This document shows positions 19,015-27,216 of a stretch of 64,000 nt of DNA, one piece after another. This DNA is from Saprospirales bacterium GYS_P2D (GTDB lineage Bacteria; Bacteroidota; Bacteroidia; Chitinophagales; Saprospiraceae): the NCBI GenBank assembly GCA_009833045.1, contig WUUP01000007.1, positions 221,041-285,040 of the forward strand, written 5' to 3'. The translations under genes and the position numbers were made by a program. Each line of letters begins with the position of its first letter. Positions within the stretch are counted from its first letter, which is position 1. Below the pieces are notes generated by a model. It was given only the letters and a program-made list of their open reading frames with translations, searched no databases and was not told the origin of the DNA.

Positions 19015-19101
19015 GATGTCTTTTTCGAAAATTTTAAAGGAGGTGATTTTTCATCTCCTTTTTTAGTTTGGTAATGCTTCTTTGTTTTTTAGTTGATCAT
19101 A

Positions 19102-19809
19102 TTATTCGGATTTCATTGATTTACTGAATTCTAATACATCCCTGAGATGTAGCTCCATCGCCATCGCCGCCTTGACAGGGTCTTGGTTGACGATATGGTC
19201 GAGTATAGCTTGATGCTCTTTGAGCGACTTATTTACATTGGAGTCATTACAGACTTTGTACTTATTAAAATTGACCACGATATCAGGTGTGATGATCATC
19301 ATGAGCGATTTCAGCACATTATTTTTGCCGACCTCTGCTATCTTGATATGAAACAATAGATCCTCCTCCACGGCAGGCTCACCACGCTTAGTCTTGTCCT
19401 CATAGGCTCGGAGTGCATTAGTCAGGTGTACTATATCATCATCGGTACGACGCTGAGCGGCCAAAGATGCCGTCTGCTTCTCCAAGAGAATCCGTGTCTC
19501 GACTAATGATCTAAAGTCGTGCTCCTCGATCTGCAGCACATCTGTGATCAGGCCCTCGAGAGCTACGATACCTATCCCCGATACGACAGAGCCACTCTGC
19601 GGGTGGGTCTTGAGGATACCATAAAACTCTAATTTTTTGATCGCATCTCGGACTTGAGATCGACCTACTCCAAATTTCTCCGCCAGTCTCCGCTCTGGAG
19701 GTAGCTTGTCACCAGGCTTGAGCTCACCAGAGGATATCAGACTCCTGATCTGCCTGATGATCATATCACTGGGGCTCTCCACTTTCACTTCTGAGAACTT
19801 ATCAATCAT
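19102..19809 (-). CDS. GntR family (FadR subfamily) transcriptional regulator of the alginate locus
   Basis: About 235 aa from the ATG at 19809. The winged helix-turn-helix spans about residues 10-75 (PGDKLPPERRLAEKFGVGRSQVRDAIKKLE, shown here only by its PPERRLAEKFGVGRSQVRD core). A C-terminal FCD ligand-binding domain follows, with its conserved FHIKIAE and a C-terminal ELHLRDVL helix. The frame is open to 19884, but that would translate through the operator palindromes, so I chose 19809. FadR-type regulators respond to acidic metabolites. KDG or DEH is the obvious candidate here. Palindromes directly upstream of its start suggest autoregulation. Confidence 0.88.
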   Translation of the reverse strand: MIDKFSEVKVESPSDMIIRQIRSLISSGELKPGDKLPPERRLAEKFGVGRSQVRDAIKKLEFYGILKTHPQSGSVVSGIGIVALEGLITDVLQIEEHDFRSLVETRILLEKQTASLAAQRRTDDDIVHLTNALRAYEDKTKRGEPAVEEDLLFHIKIAEVGKNNVLKSLMMIITPDIVVNFNKYKVCNDSNVNKSLKEHQAILDHIVNQDPVKAAMAMELHLRDVLEFSKSMKSE

Positions 19810-19818
19810 AGTTCTGTT

Positions 19819-19845
19819 TTGGTTAACCAATAATTGGTCGACCAA
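19819..19845. promoter_or_regulatory. GntR/FadR-type operator pair upstream of the regulator gene
   Basis: TTGGTTAACCAA (19819-19830) and TTGGTCGACCAA (19834-19845) are identical in sequence, order and spacing to the pair at 12114-12140. They lie within 40 bp of the regulator start, as expected for autoregulation. Confidence 0.8.
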
Positions 19846-20126
19846 ATATACCAACGTTTTTTGTTTACACAACCAATTCAGCAAACTTTTATTGGTAGCG
19901 TGATGATTTTAATCAGAATTTAATTGGGAGTACGGGATACTACGCAGAGGTGTTCCTTATTTCTTCATCTATTGAGATAGAGGTGTAGTTTTTTGTTAAA
20001 TGATTCTGGAGCCTTTCGACTATTTGGAGGAGCATTTTTGCTATTCGCTTTGTTTGCGAGGAGTATATTTACCTATGGGAAGCGGAAGTGGGTGTGATGA
20101 TATGGAGGAACATCTAAAAACAAGAA

Positions 20127-20174
20127 ACGCATCCCGAAGGATGCGTCGGCCCAAGGATACTATCCCTAGGGATG
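20127..20174. repeat. Cluster of short hairpins upstream of the NYN gene
   Basis: ACGCATCC-CGAA-GGATGCGT (20127-20146) is a perfect 8-bp stem with a tetraloop. It is followed by GGAT-ACT-ATCC and by the palindrome ATCCCTAGGGAT (about 20163-20174). They end about 50 bp before the next start codon. The stretch 19910-20120 otherwise shows no convincing gene. Confidence 0.5.
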
Positions 20175-20223
20175 TTCTTTGTATATACAAATATGCAAAT
20201 GTTAATCGACATAATAAAGTTCA

Positions 20224-20838
20224 ATGTCAAATAAAGAAAGAATGAGCGTTTATATTGATGGATTCAATCTATACTTTGGGTTGAGATCTAAATATCCCAA
20301 GCTAAAATGGCTGGATGTACATCGTTTAGCTCTCAATCTACTTAAGCCAGATCAAGTTCTTTCTACTTGTAATTATTTCACAGCGAGGGTCAGAAAGAAT
20401 CCAAACAAGCAAAGAAGACAAACTACATATTTGGATGCGATAGCGACTACCCAGACAAGCCTCATATATGGTAAGTACTATTCTAAACCTGTGAAATGTA
20501 AGAGGTGTAGCAATACTTGGCCAGGCAATGAAGAAAAAATGACAGATGTCAATATTGCCGTGAAAATGCTAACAGATGCTCTGCAAGATACTTTTGATAC
20601 TGCGATGGTGATCTCAGGTGATAGTGATCTGACTCCGCCTATCAGAGCTATCAAAGAGTTTTACCCAAGTAAAAGAGTGATCGTTGCATTTCCTCCTGAT
20701 CGTAGTTCAATTGAGCTTAAAAAGATCGCAGATGTTTCATTTACAATTGGAAGAGCTAAGCTGTCCTCTTCACAATTGCCTCAGGACGTGATAACATCCA
20801 ATGGATATAAATTGACCAAGCCAATTGAGTGGGGTTAA
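20224..20838 (+). CDS. NYN-domain (PIN-like) putative ribonuclease
   Basis: 204 aa. The N-terminal MSVYIDGFNLYFGL contains the first acidic residue of the NYN/PIN active site (IDGFN). KMTDVNIAVKM carries the second acidic position, and MVISGDSDLTPPIRA the third (SGDSD). This pattern is typical of the NYN family of metal-dependent ribonucleases (LabA/DUF88 type). A Cys pair (KCKRCSNTW) near residue 95 may bind zinc. No partner gene is adjacent. It lies between the alginate locus and the integrated element. NYN proteins often occur in accessory or defence contexts, but nothing here proves that role. Confidence 0.82.
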   Translation: MSNKERMSVYIDGFNLYFGLRSKYPKLKWLDVHRLALNLLKPDQVLSTCNYFTARVRKNPNKQRRQTTYLDAIATTQTSLIYGKYYSKPVKCKRCSNTWPGNEEKMTDVNIAVKMLTDALQDTFDTAMVISGDSDLTPPIRAIKEFYPSKRVIVAFPPDRSSIELKKIADVSFTIGRAKLSSSQLPQDVITSNGYKLTKPIEWG

Positions 20839-20898
20839 TACTCATCAACTCCACTATCTACCCTTATTTTACCCACCTTTCCGTATTTTGAGCAGCCG

Positions 20899-20921
20899 AT
20901 GATAGGCTTAATACCTATCAT
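20899..20921 (+). terminator. Possible terminator after the NYN gene
   Basis: ATGATAGG (20899-20906) pairs with CCTATCAT (20914-20921) around a 7-nt loop. No T-tract follows, so termination is uncertain. Confidence 0.35.
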
Positions 20922-21113
20922 GATGAATGAGACGTATTACTCACTATTACTCAACCTTAAGTAAAAATAATCAATGCCACTCAGCTGGAATGGAATCAAA
21001 TCTCGAGCTCTCGCTTTCTCCAAAGAATGGCAGGGATATTCTCAGTTCTCCACTCCCCTACTCGCTGCAGATAGCCAGAAGAAGAAAAAAGGGAAGTAAA
21101 TAATCCGTGAAAC

Positions 21114-21153
21114 AAAAAGAGCTCTTTGCCGATGACGACAAAGAGCTCTTTTT
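21114..21153 (-). terminator. Strong intrinsic terminator 3' of the tRNA-Pro remnant
   Basis: AAAAAGAGCTCTTTG (21114-21128) pairs with CAAAGAGCTCTTTTT (21139-21153), a perfect long stem flanked by A and T runs. It lies immediately downstream of the minus-strand tRNA-Pro 3' half, so it was presumably the terminator of the intact tRNA gene. Confidence 0.85.
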
Positions 21154-21161
21154 CATTTTAG

Positions 21162-21203
21162 TCGGGGCGGCAGGATTCGAACCTGCGACCCCCTGGTCCC
21201 AAA
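21162..21203 (-). tRNA. tRNA-Pro(TGG) 3' half only: attachment-site remnant
   Basis: On the minus strand the sequence from 21203 to 21162 reads the anticodon loop TTTGGGA (anticodon TGG), the 3' anticodon stem ACCAG, variable loop, the T-arm GCAGGTTCGAATCCTGC and acceptor strand CGCCCCG with discriminator A. The 5' half is missing: to the right the sequence changes to AT-rich DNA just where CTGGT should pair. A tyrosine integrase gene begins about 110 bp away. This is the standard product of integration into a tRNA 3' end. The restored full tRNA gene should lie at the far end of the element and I do not see it in this window. Confidence 0.85.
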
Positions 21204-21316
21204 TTAGGTGATTACGATATAATATGTAGCAATATGGGCTTAATTGAAGGATATTTTGCAATTTATCACCCTATTAGGGCATATTATTACACATCTGATT
21301 ACAAAATGTTTTACCT

Positions 21317-22585
21317 ATGTTGTACCTAAACTTAACAGGCATGGCATCAGTAAGAGCAATTCTCAGAGATAAGACAAATAAGGAAGGACTTCATCCAGTA
21401 GCATTAAGGATAGTCGCTCAGCGGTCTTCTGCTTATATATTCACAGATTTCTACCTTAAAAAGGATCAATGGAACACTAAAGAAAGAGAGGTTAAAAAGA
21501 GCCATGCCAACTCTAAACGGATCAATGCTTATTTGCTCCATAAAAGAAGAGAGATTGAGAGTTTCATTATAGATCATAAGCTTGATGAAAAGAAAACAAA
21601 GGCTAAGACTATCAAAGACCTCTTTTTGGATAAAAAAGACTTAGAGGCTAAAGAGGATACCATACAATCAAATAAGTTCTTTCCATTTGCGGAAGAACGT
21701 TTGAAAGAACTAAAGAGAATAGGCAAATTCAATCACTATGGAACGCTGAGATCACAACTTCGCATAATAAAAGAGTATGCAGGTGACGGTTTACTCTTTT
21801 CAGATATTGATAAAGTCTTTTTAGACAATTTGAGCGCATGGTTGAGAAGAGATGGCAATGGTAAGACGAGAAGTAAAAGAACTATTGCTGATTATTTGAT
21901 CACTATCAAATCATTGTATAATCGAGCTATAGATCATAAAATTATTACTAAGGATAATTACCCATTCGGAAGAGGAAAGGTTAGAATTAAACTAACTCAA
22001 TCTCTTAAGATGCCCTTGAGCAAAGAGGATATTAAAAAACTTGAAGAGGTGACTCCTGAAACAACATCAGATGGCAGATGGCATGCCAGATGTATTTTTC
22101 TGTTTAGTTATTATAACGCTGGCATGAGATTTAGAGATGTTATTTGCCTCAAGAAAAATGCTATCATTGATGGGGCTCTACCCTATCGAATGAGCAAGAA
22201 TGATAAAACCCACTATTTAGAGTTACACGAAAAGGCTTTAGAGATAGCTGAGTACTACAAGACTAACTTTAGGGAAGGTGATCACCTCTTCCCTCATATG
22301 GACGGACGAGTGATAGAAGATGATTTTGATAAAGAAAGAAGAATAAAGAGTATTAATAGGACTATAAACAATAGGCTGACTGGATTAGCAAAATCTCTTG
22401 GAATTGAGAAAAAGATATCAATGCATGTTGCTCGACATACATTTGCTAACCATTCAGGAAATAAAATTCCTATTCAATTATTGCAGGTTTTGTATCGTCA
22501 TTCGTCTATAAATACGACGATTGATTATCAGCGACAGTTCATACAAGAGGAGTTGAAACACGCCTTGAATAAGGTTTTGGATTGA
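21317..22585 (+). CDS. int: Tyrosine recombinase / integrase of an integrative element
   Basis: 422 aa. The N-terminal arm domain (RAILRDKTNKEGLHPVALRI, about residues 12-35) is typical of Bacteroidota element integrases. A SAM-like core-binding domain spans about residues 105-210. The catalytic domain shows Arg in YYNAGMRFRDV, the HVARHTF box (His-x-x-Arg), and the terminal HSSINTTIDYQR with the Tyr nucleophile. The start is probably 21317 or the Met nine codons later (21341). It reads away from the truncated tRNA-Pro, so it is the integrase that used that site. No frame damage, so it may be active. Confidence 0.93.
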   Translation: MLYLNLTGMASVRAILRDKTNKEGLHPVALRIVAQRSSAYIFTDFYLKKDQWNTKEREVKKSHANSKRINAYLLHKRREIESFIIDHKLDEKKTKAKTIKDLFLDKKDLEAKEDTIQSNKFFPFAEERLKELKRIGKFNHYGTLRSQLRIIKEYAGDGLLFSDIDKVFLDNLSAWLRRDGNGKTRSKRTIADYLITIKSLYNRAIDHKIITKDNYPFGRGKVRIKLTQSLKMPLSKEDIKKLEEVTPETTSDGRWHARCIFLFSYYNAGMRFRDVICLKKNAIIDGALPYRMSKNDKTHYLELHEKALEIAEYYKTNFREGDHLFPHMDGRVIEDDFDKERRIKSINRTINNRLTGLAKSLGIEKKISMHVARHTFANHSGNKIPIQLLQVLYRHSSINTTIDYQRQFIQEELKHALNKVLD

Positions 22586-22621
22586 ATTATAGTCGATCAG
22601 TAAATTATAGGGGATTAATAT

Positions 22622-22897
22622 ATGCAATCATCATTAAATATTATCTGTCTTGAATCCGAAGCCTTCTATCAGTTACTTGATGAGGTGCTAAAGAAGGCAA
22701 TAGCACAAAGTGATACTGAACGCTGGATAGATGATGAAGAGGCTATGAGTTTATTGAAGATTAAATCGAAGACGACTCTTCAGAAATTCAGAGATGAAGG
22801 TAAAATCCGATTCTCACAAATAGCACGTAAATTGATTTTGTATGATAGGGAGTCGATACTTGAGTTTATTGAGTCAAAAGCTAAAGACATATTCTAA
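22622..22897 (+). CDS. Excisionase-like helix-turn-helix protein
   Basis: 91 aa. The middle WIDDEEAMSLLKIKSKTTLQ and the following FRDEGKIRFSQIARKLILYD form the MerR-like HTH_17 fold found in excisionases and in small regulators beside Bacteroidota integrases. It follows the integrase by 36 bp and its stop overlaps the start of the next gene (TAATG). Likely role: directionality factor or regulator of excision. Confidence 0.7.
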   Translation: MQSSLNIICLESEAFYQLLDEVLKKAIAQSDTERWIDDEEAMSLLKIKSKTTLQKFRDEGKIRFSQIARKLILYDRESILEFIESKAKDIF

Positions 22898-23142
22898 TGG
22901 GAGAGAATTTGGAAGAAATATTAGGAAAGGAAGCAAAAGAAAAGATGAAAAAGGCTTTTAACAAGGGATTCCAATTTTATTTGGTCAACCCTGAGTTAGC
23001 TATTAGCGTTGCAAAAGCTATCCCCCAGCCGTATGATGAGTATGGCATGGGATTTACCAGTGGGGTGATTCAGTCAGTTAAAGAGAAAGGGATAGAAATT
23101 GATCGAGAAAAGGAGAGCGAGGGGCCAGAGATTACATTATAG
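22897..23142 (+). CDS. Hypothetical protein of the integrated element
   Basis: 81 aa, acidic C-terminus, no signal or membrane segment. I do not recognise it. It is translationally coupled to the HTH gene (1-nt overlap), which supports it being real and co-expressed with the excision control genes. Confidence 0.6.
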   Translation: MGENLEEILGKEAKEKMKKAFNKGFQFYLVNPELAISVAKAIPQPYDEYGMGFTSGVIQSVKEKGIEIDREKESEGPEITL

Positions 23143-23151
23143 AAAAGAGAA

Positions 23152-24438
23152 TTGAAAGAATCATACAAAGAGCGTCAGCCACTTCAAAATCAATTTCATA
23201 AAGATGTTGAAGAGATTATTTCAACCGAAATAATTCTAAGGGTTTGTATTTTTCATATACTCAAAAATAAGTATGGCATCCCGATGACTTTCAAACCGGA
23301 AACAATACTTAAAGAAAATATTGAACAGCGAAAAATCGAAAATGTATTAACTGTAATAAATGATGAACAAATTAATGCTGCAGGATTCTCAAGCAGAAAT
23401 GAATTTGCAACGGCATTTTCTTCAGATCTCGATAAAGTACTAAATCAAAATAAAGAAATAGAGGAGTTAATATTAAAGCTTTATAATGAACTAATACCAC
23501 TATATACTTCAAGGGGTTCTTCTCAAATATTTGATAAAACCAAAAACCAACGAAAGAAAATCTTAAAACGAGCGAAAAGGGATAAATTCTCATTTCATAA
23601 AGATCAAAAACTTGTTTGGGGGGAGGCATTAGACAAGCTTGAATTACTTATCGATTTTATCAGAGAATCATTTGACTACTATTATCCAGTCATACAAGAG
23701 AAAATTCGAAAAGAAGAAGATCTTGTCCTTTTTGTTCTTTCGAGACTTATGGCTAAGGCTTGTCGAATTTCTCAAGAGATACTTGAATTATTAAGAAATG
23801 GATGGCCAGATGAAGCATTTGCTCGATGGAGAGCATTGCATGAAACTGTTGTGATTTTAATCTTTCTATCTGATAATAATACTGAAACTTCTGAGAGATA
23901 TGTTGATCATGAAGTAGTACAAGTTTACAAATTAGAAAGTACACAGAGAAGAATCTTTTTGTCAAATGATGAGGAAGTCAATGACGATTTCAGACTTCTT
24001 GAAAATGATTATAAAAAGATCATAGAAAAATATGAAAAAGGTTTTAGCTCGGACTATGGATGGGCAAATAAAGCTTTAGGACTCAAAAGGGCAACTTTTT
24101 CTGACATTGAAAAATCCATAAAATTTAATCACTTCAGACACTTATATCGTGAATCCAGCAGTTTTGTGCATTCAAATGCAAATAGTCTTTTTTATTCATT
24201 AGGAGTGCCTGATAGCTGGGGAGATTTTATTTCTGGTCCAAGTTGTATGGGAGCTGGAAGACCTGGGCATTCAACCGCACAATCGCTTTGTCAGATTTTC
24301 ACAATTTTTATTTTATATGATTCCCCAATTCTCGATAGGATAGTCTCGGCAGACATTGTCTGGAAATTAAAAGAAGAAACTATTACTTCTTTTCAAAAAT
24401 GTCATGATAGAATTATTTGGAAAGATGAAGAAGAGTAA
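23152..24438 (+). CDS. DUF5677-like hypothetical protein
   Basis: 428 aa, with TTG as the likely start (9 bp after the previous stop). The C-terminal half contains ARWRALHETVVILIFLS and a later FVHSNANSLF segment (Arg-x-x-His-E and Ser-x-x-His-x-N). This is the pattern of the DUF5677 / AbiV-like helical family, whose members often sit on mobile elements. The N-terminal half is charged and helical. Function is unknown. Conserved His/Glu/Arg residues hint at an enzyme. No membrane segment. Confidence 0.6.
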   Translation: MKESYKERQPLQNQFHKDVEEIISTEIILRVCIFHILKNKYGIPMTFKPETILKENIEQRKIENVLTVINDEQINAAGFSSRNEFATAFSSDLDKVLNQNKEIEELILKLYNELIPLYTSRGSSQIFDKTKNQRKKILKRAKRDKFSFHKDQKLVWGEALDKLELLIDFIRESFDYYYPVIQEKIRKEEDLVLFVLSRLMAKACRISQEILELLRNGWPDEAFARWRALHETVVILIFLSDNNTETSERYVDHEVVQVYKLESTQRRIFLSNDEEVNDDFRLLENDYKKIIEKYEKGFSSDYGWANKALGLKRATFSDIEKSIKFNHFRHLYRESSSFVHSNANSLFYSLGVPDSWGDFISGPSCMGAGRPGHSTAQSLCQIFTIFILYDSPILDRIVSADIVWKLKEETITSFQKCHDRIIWKDEEE

Positions 24439-24440
24439 GA

Positions 24441-24740
24441 GAAGCTAATTGTGCGATATGCGGTGAGTTTAAACAGATGACTTTTGAGCATTATCCACCT
24501 CAATGTGCTTTCAATGATATACCAGTCTTTAGGCAAGGGTTTGAGCAATTAACATCTTTGGGAGGACATCAATTCGGTGTTAAACAGAAAAGTCATAAAG
24601 GGTTTGGTGGTCACACTTTATGTAAAAGCTGTAATAACAATATAGGAGGCTGGTATTCTAAATCATACTGTTCTTTTGTTGAACAAGCGATGTACATATT
24701 ATTTGGTTATGGTCCTGAAGATCAGGTCCCGGTAGTGTAA
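24441..24740 (+). pseudogene. HNH-endonuclease fragment, probably frameshifted and truncated
   Basis: The frame encodes EANCAICGEFKQ, then TFEHYPPQCAFND, and later TLCKSCNNNIGGWYSK. The two Cys pairs and the EH dyad are an HNH zinc-finger core. No ATG precedes the first Cys pair in frame. A start with MKKSKR lies just upstream in another frame, which suggests a small indel near 24440. The C-terminus ends at about 100 residues, shorter than related HNH proteins. The gene lies 3 bp after the DUF5677-like gene. Confidence 0.5.
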
Positions 24741-24783
24741 CCGTTAGTATTTGAATACTCAAAGACGAGTATTATTCGGATAG

Positions 24784-24936
24784 TTATTGATCGAAAGCAT
24801 TTTTTAACCAAACAGCGATACAAGCGGTAAAAATAGTAACAAGAAGCCCAATAAATATTCTTAGATACATTCTACGGTCTGCTTGTTGGAGCTTAGCCAG
24901 AATTTTGTGTGTGGGTTTTAGAAAGGCGTTCAACAT
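24784..24936 (-). CDS. Small single-pass membrane protein of the element
   Basis: 50 aa. A basic amphipathic N-terminus (FLKPTHKILAKLQQADRRM) is followed by one membrane segment (FIGLLVTIFTACIAVWL) and a short tail ending in TAA. Composition and codon use look like coding sequence, and nothing overlaps on the other strand. The function is unknown. Small membrane proteins of this kind occur next to mobilisation genes. The rest of 24937-25070 shows nothing I can support. Confidence 0.55.
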   Translation of the reverse strand: MLNAFLKPTHKILAKLQQADRRMYLRIFIGLLVTIFTACIAVWLKNAFDQ

Positions 24937-25074
24937 TCATAGGAACTACTGGATACGGTTTTCAAAATAAATATATAGTTGGTTAAGAATTTGTGCCCAA
25001 TTGAATCTTCTTTTCTTCCACTTATCCGTGATATTCATTCTTAGACAAGTTGGACATATAATGAGAAATTAGCT

Positions 25075-26556
25075 CTATTCACCCTTCCCTAAATGTATTT
25101 GAATTTTCTTCAGATATTTTTGTTTAATTTCTGTCATGATATCATCTATTTTCTTCCTCATGTCTAATTTAAGAACAAGTATTTGAGTAGATTCTATACA
25201 GTCAAAGTAATCCACACTATTATCTAAAAAGAAAATCGCCTTCCGAATATTATTATTGAAATCTGCCAAAACCCAGCTCGCCTCGATTAACGCATGTGAA
25301 GGAACATTATATGGCATGACTAAGATGTGATATTTAGATAATGTGAAGTTTCTATATATAATATCATGGACTCCTATTGTGCTCTTCTGACTAATTGCCT
25401 CTTCATCAGTAATCAATGCTGATGTTGCTATATTATATTTTGATCTAAAAGTAATCGGTGAGTAAAATGATTTAATCAATTCCTCCTCACGAAGCCAACT
25501 TAAGATTTCCTCAACAATACTTTGCGTAATATAAAAGCGTTGAACATTATCCTTTAATAATTCCGACATCGGAGCACTCACATAAGCATCATAACGAAAA
25601 GGACGATTTATTCTGTTTTTCAAGTAGAGTAACTGCTTTAATTCATTCTTAGAGTATAAGGCCCCTGTGTATGTTCTATTTCTATTTAAGACAACATTTC
25701 TAAAGTATTCTTTAATATCCTCGCTCACCTTGTCATATTCATCCGTATATAACTCAATTGACCTCGCTTTGAAGTTCATTCGATCAGACATCTTAGTTAG
25801 CAATACTGAATTATTATACAAGATCATTCTATCTGTCGGAGAAATCATAAAACCTTCAATATACTCGGTATCATTATGTGGCTTATTCAAAATAATATAA
25901 CGTCCATTTTTTTCATTGGACAATTCAATTTGAATGTATTTATCCGATAACCTTGGATACCAAGGTCCATCGTATGTCGCACTATGTCCAGTCAGATATG
26001 CTTTATCTATGGAAAATTCCAATTGATAATGAGCTAAAGCCAAAACTTCGACACCATCTTTTCTACTTTCCTTTATGAAATATAAATTCCAACAAGAATT
26101 ACTAAAATTGTCTTTAGCCAAGAATACACTTTGATATTCCTTAAAAGTAGTTGGTAACATGAGATCCTCTTCAGCAGTCTCCTGTTTTCTCCTTTTAATT
26201 TCAACATGCACCGTAGCGATAATATCCAAATAGTATCTTCTAAACCGTACCTTCTCTTTCCATTCGAGCGCAGAACAACTGCTACAGGCACTAATTATAT
26301 TTTTGAGCACACTTGTTGTGACTGTTATTTCTTGAGCCTCGAGATTTTCTTTCAGAAATTGATTGATCACTATAGCACACTTAGTCGTCTCTTTGGCAGT
26401 CTTATGCGTACTAAAGTTTTCATCGTGATACTCTACTATAGACTCAATAGCTACAAGCAACAATCCTTTGTTTATATCTCTCCCATAAGTCTTTATATAA
26501 GTCCCCTTTGATTGTGAGTTATCAAATTCCCATTTATTTTTAATTCTGCCACCCAT
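25075..26556 (-). CDS. Hypothetical protein with a C-terminal TIR-like / nucleoside deoxyribosyltransferase-like domain
   Basis: 493 aa. The N-terminal about 300 residues are not recognised; a Cys cluster (CSSCSALEWK) lies near residue 92. From about residue 320 the segment YDAYVSAPMSELLKD, followed by a helix, IIYRNFTLSKYHILVMPY and HALIEASWVLADFNN, follows the strand-helix order of nucleotide-cleaving TIR-like / deoxyribosyltransferase-like domains (SAPM start, Glu on the helix before the last strands). This is by motif shape only. It stands alone on the minus strand between mobile-element genes, a typical place for a defence effector. NAD-cleaving activity is speculation. Confidence 0.5.
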   Translation of the reverse strand: MGGRIKNKWEFDNSQSKGTYIKTYGRDINKGLLLVAIESIVEYHDENFSTHKTAKETTKCAIVINQFLKENLEAQEITVTTSVLKNIISACSSCSALEWKEKVRFRRYYLDIIATVHVEIKRRKQETAEEDLMLPTTFKEYQSVFLAKDNFSNSCWNLYFIKESRKDGVEVLALAHYQLEFSIDKAYLTGHSATYDGPWYPRLSDKYIQIELSNEKNGRYIILNKPHNDTEYIEGFMISPTDRMILYNNSVLLTKMSDRMNFKARSIELYTDEYDKVSEDIKEYFRNVVLNRNRTYTGALYSKNELKQLLYLKNRINRPFRYDAYVSAPMSELLKDNVQRFYITQSIVEEILSWLREEELIKSFYSPITFRSKYNIATSALITDEEAISQKSTIGVHDIIYRNFTLSKYHILVMPYNVPSHALIEASWVLADFNNNIRKAIFFLDNSVDYFDCIESTQILVLKLDMRKKIDDIMTEIKQKYLKKIQIHLGKGE

Positions 26557-26917
26557 TGTATTACTCCTAAATAATCTTACCTTTGCGCCTCTTTTCTAAG
26601 ATAAATGGATTCATTCTCTCTCAGAATGAAAATAAATCCTAACGCCTATCTCTTAACAATTTCTTAATTTTCTAATTAATTCACTTATTTTTTTAGAGAT
26701 TTCTTCGGATCTCAGAAGAAATAGTCTTTAATCACCTTTATCCGCTTCTTTCCTCCTTAAGTTTTTCTGGTGATTTTTTCCAAGGTCGTAAATATTTTAA
26801 TGATCTCTAATATGAGCAATCGTCGCAGGTATTCATAGAGTTGAATGTAAATATGTTTCATACCCATATTAGTAGTCGACTTCTGAAAGCAGAGGTTAGA
26901 AAGAAAGAAATAAAAAA

Positions 26918-26943
26918 AGGCCTTCTAAAAATTTAGAAGACCT
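26918..26943 (-). terminator. Intrinsic terminator, minus strand
   Basis: AGG.CTTCTAAA pairs with TTTAGAAG.CCT with a 2-nt loop. The minus strand continues into TTTTTTT (26918-26912). There is no protein gene just upstream on this strand, which is why I link it to the structured RNA candidate. Confidence 0.75.
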
Positions 26944-27125
26944 CAATTTTGCTCTTTCTTAGGGTTATCCCCTTCCCAAGTCTGGTTGTGAATACGTGAT
27001 CTCACAAATCCAAATCACTCCCGACTCTTTGACATTGTGCAAGACTCCCTAAGTGAGAAGCTGCTGTCCTTGGTTTGCACACCAAAGACAACCTAAGAGC
27101 ACAAATGTAATGCATTTGTGCTCTT
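26918..27125 (-). ncRNA. Candidate structured RNA (or oriT) between the effector and the mobilisation genes
   Basis: A 13-bp perfect inverted repeat AAGAGCACAAATG (27095-27107 with 27113-27125) starts the region. On the minus strand there follow a hairpin (GTCTTTGG...CCAAGGAC), a long-range pair CTTAGGG...CCCTAAG enclosing AGTCT...AGACT and GTGAT...ATCAC, and finally the terminator at 26918-26943. Nested pairings plus a terminator fit a small RNA read on the minus strand. The position just upstream of a mobilisation operon, with a strong inverted repeat, would also fit oriT. No protein is encoded. 26557-26910 shows nothing else I can support. Confidence 0.45.
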
Positions 27126-27216
27126 TCCTGCCCCACTTTTAGTGAGTTATACACAAATATCAAGGGAATGTGGATATCTCCTGTCCAGTCTTTTTTTAAA
27201 ATTAAATTTTAATAAA

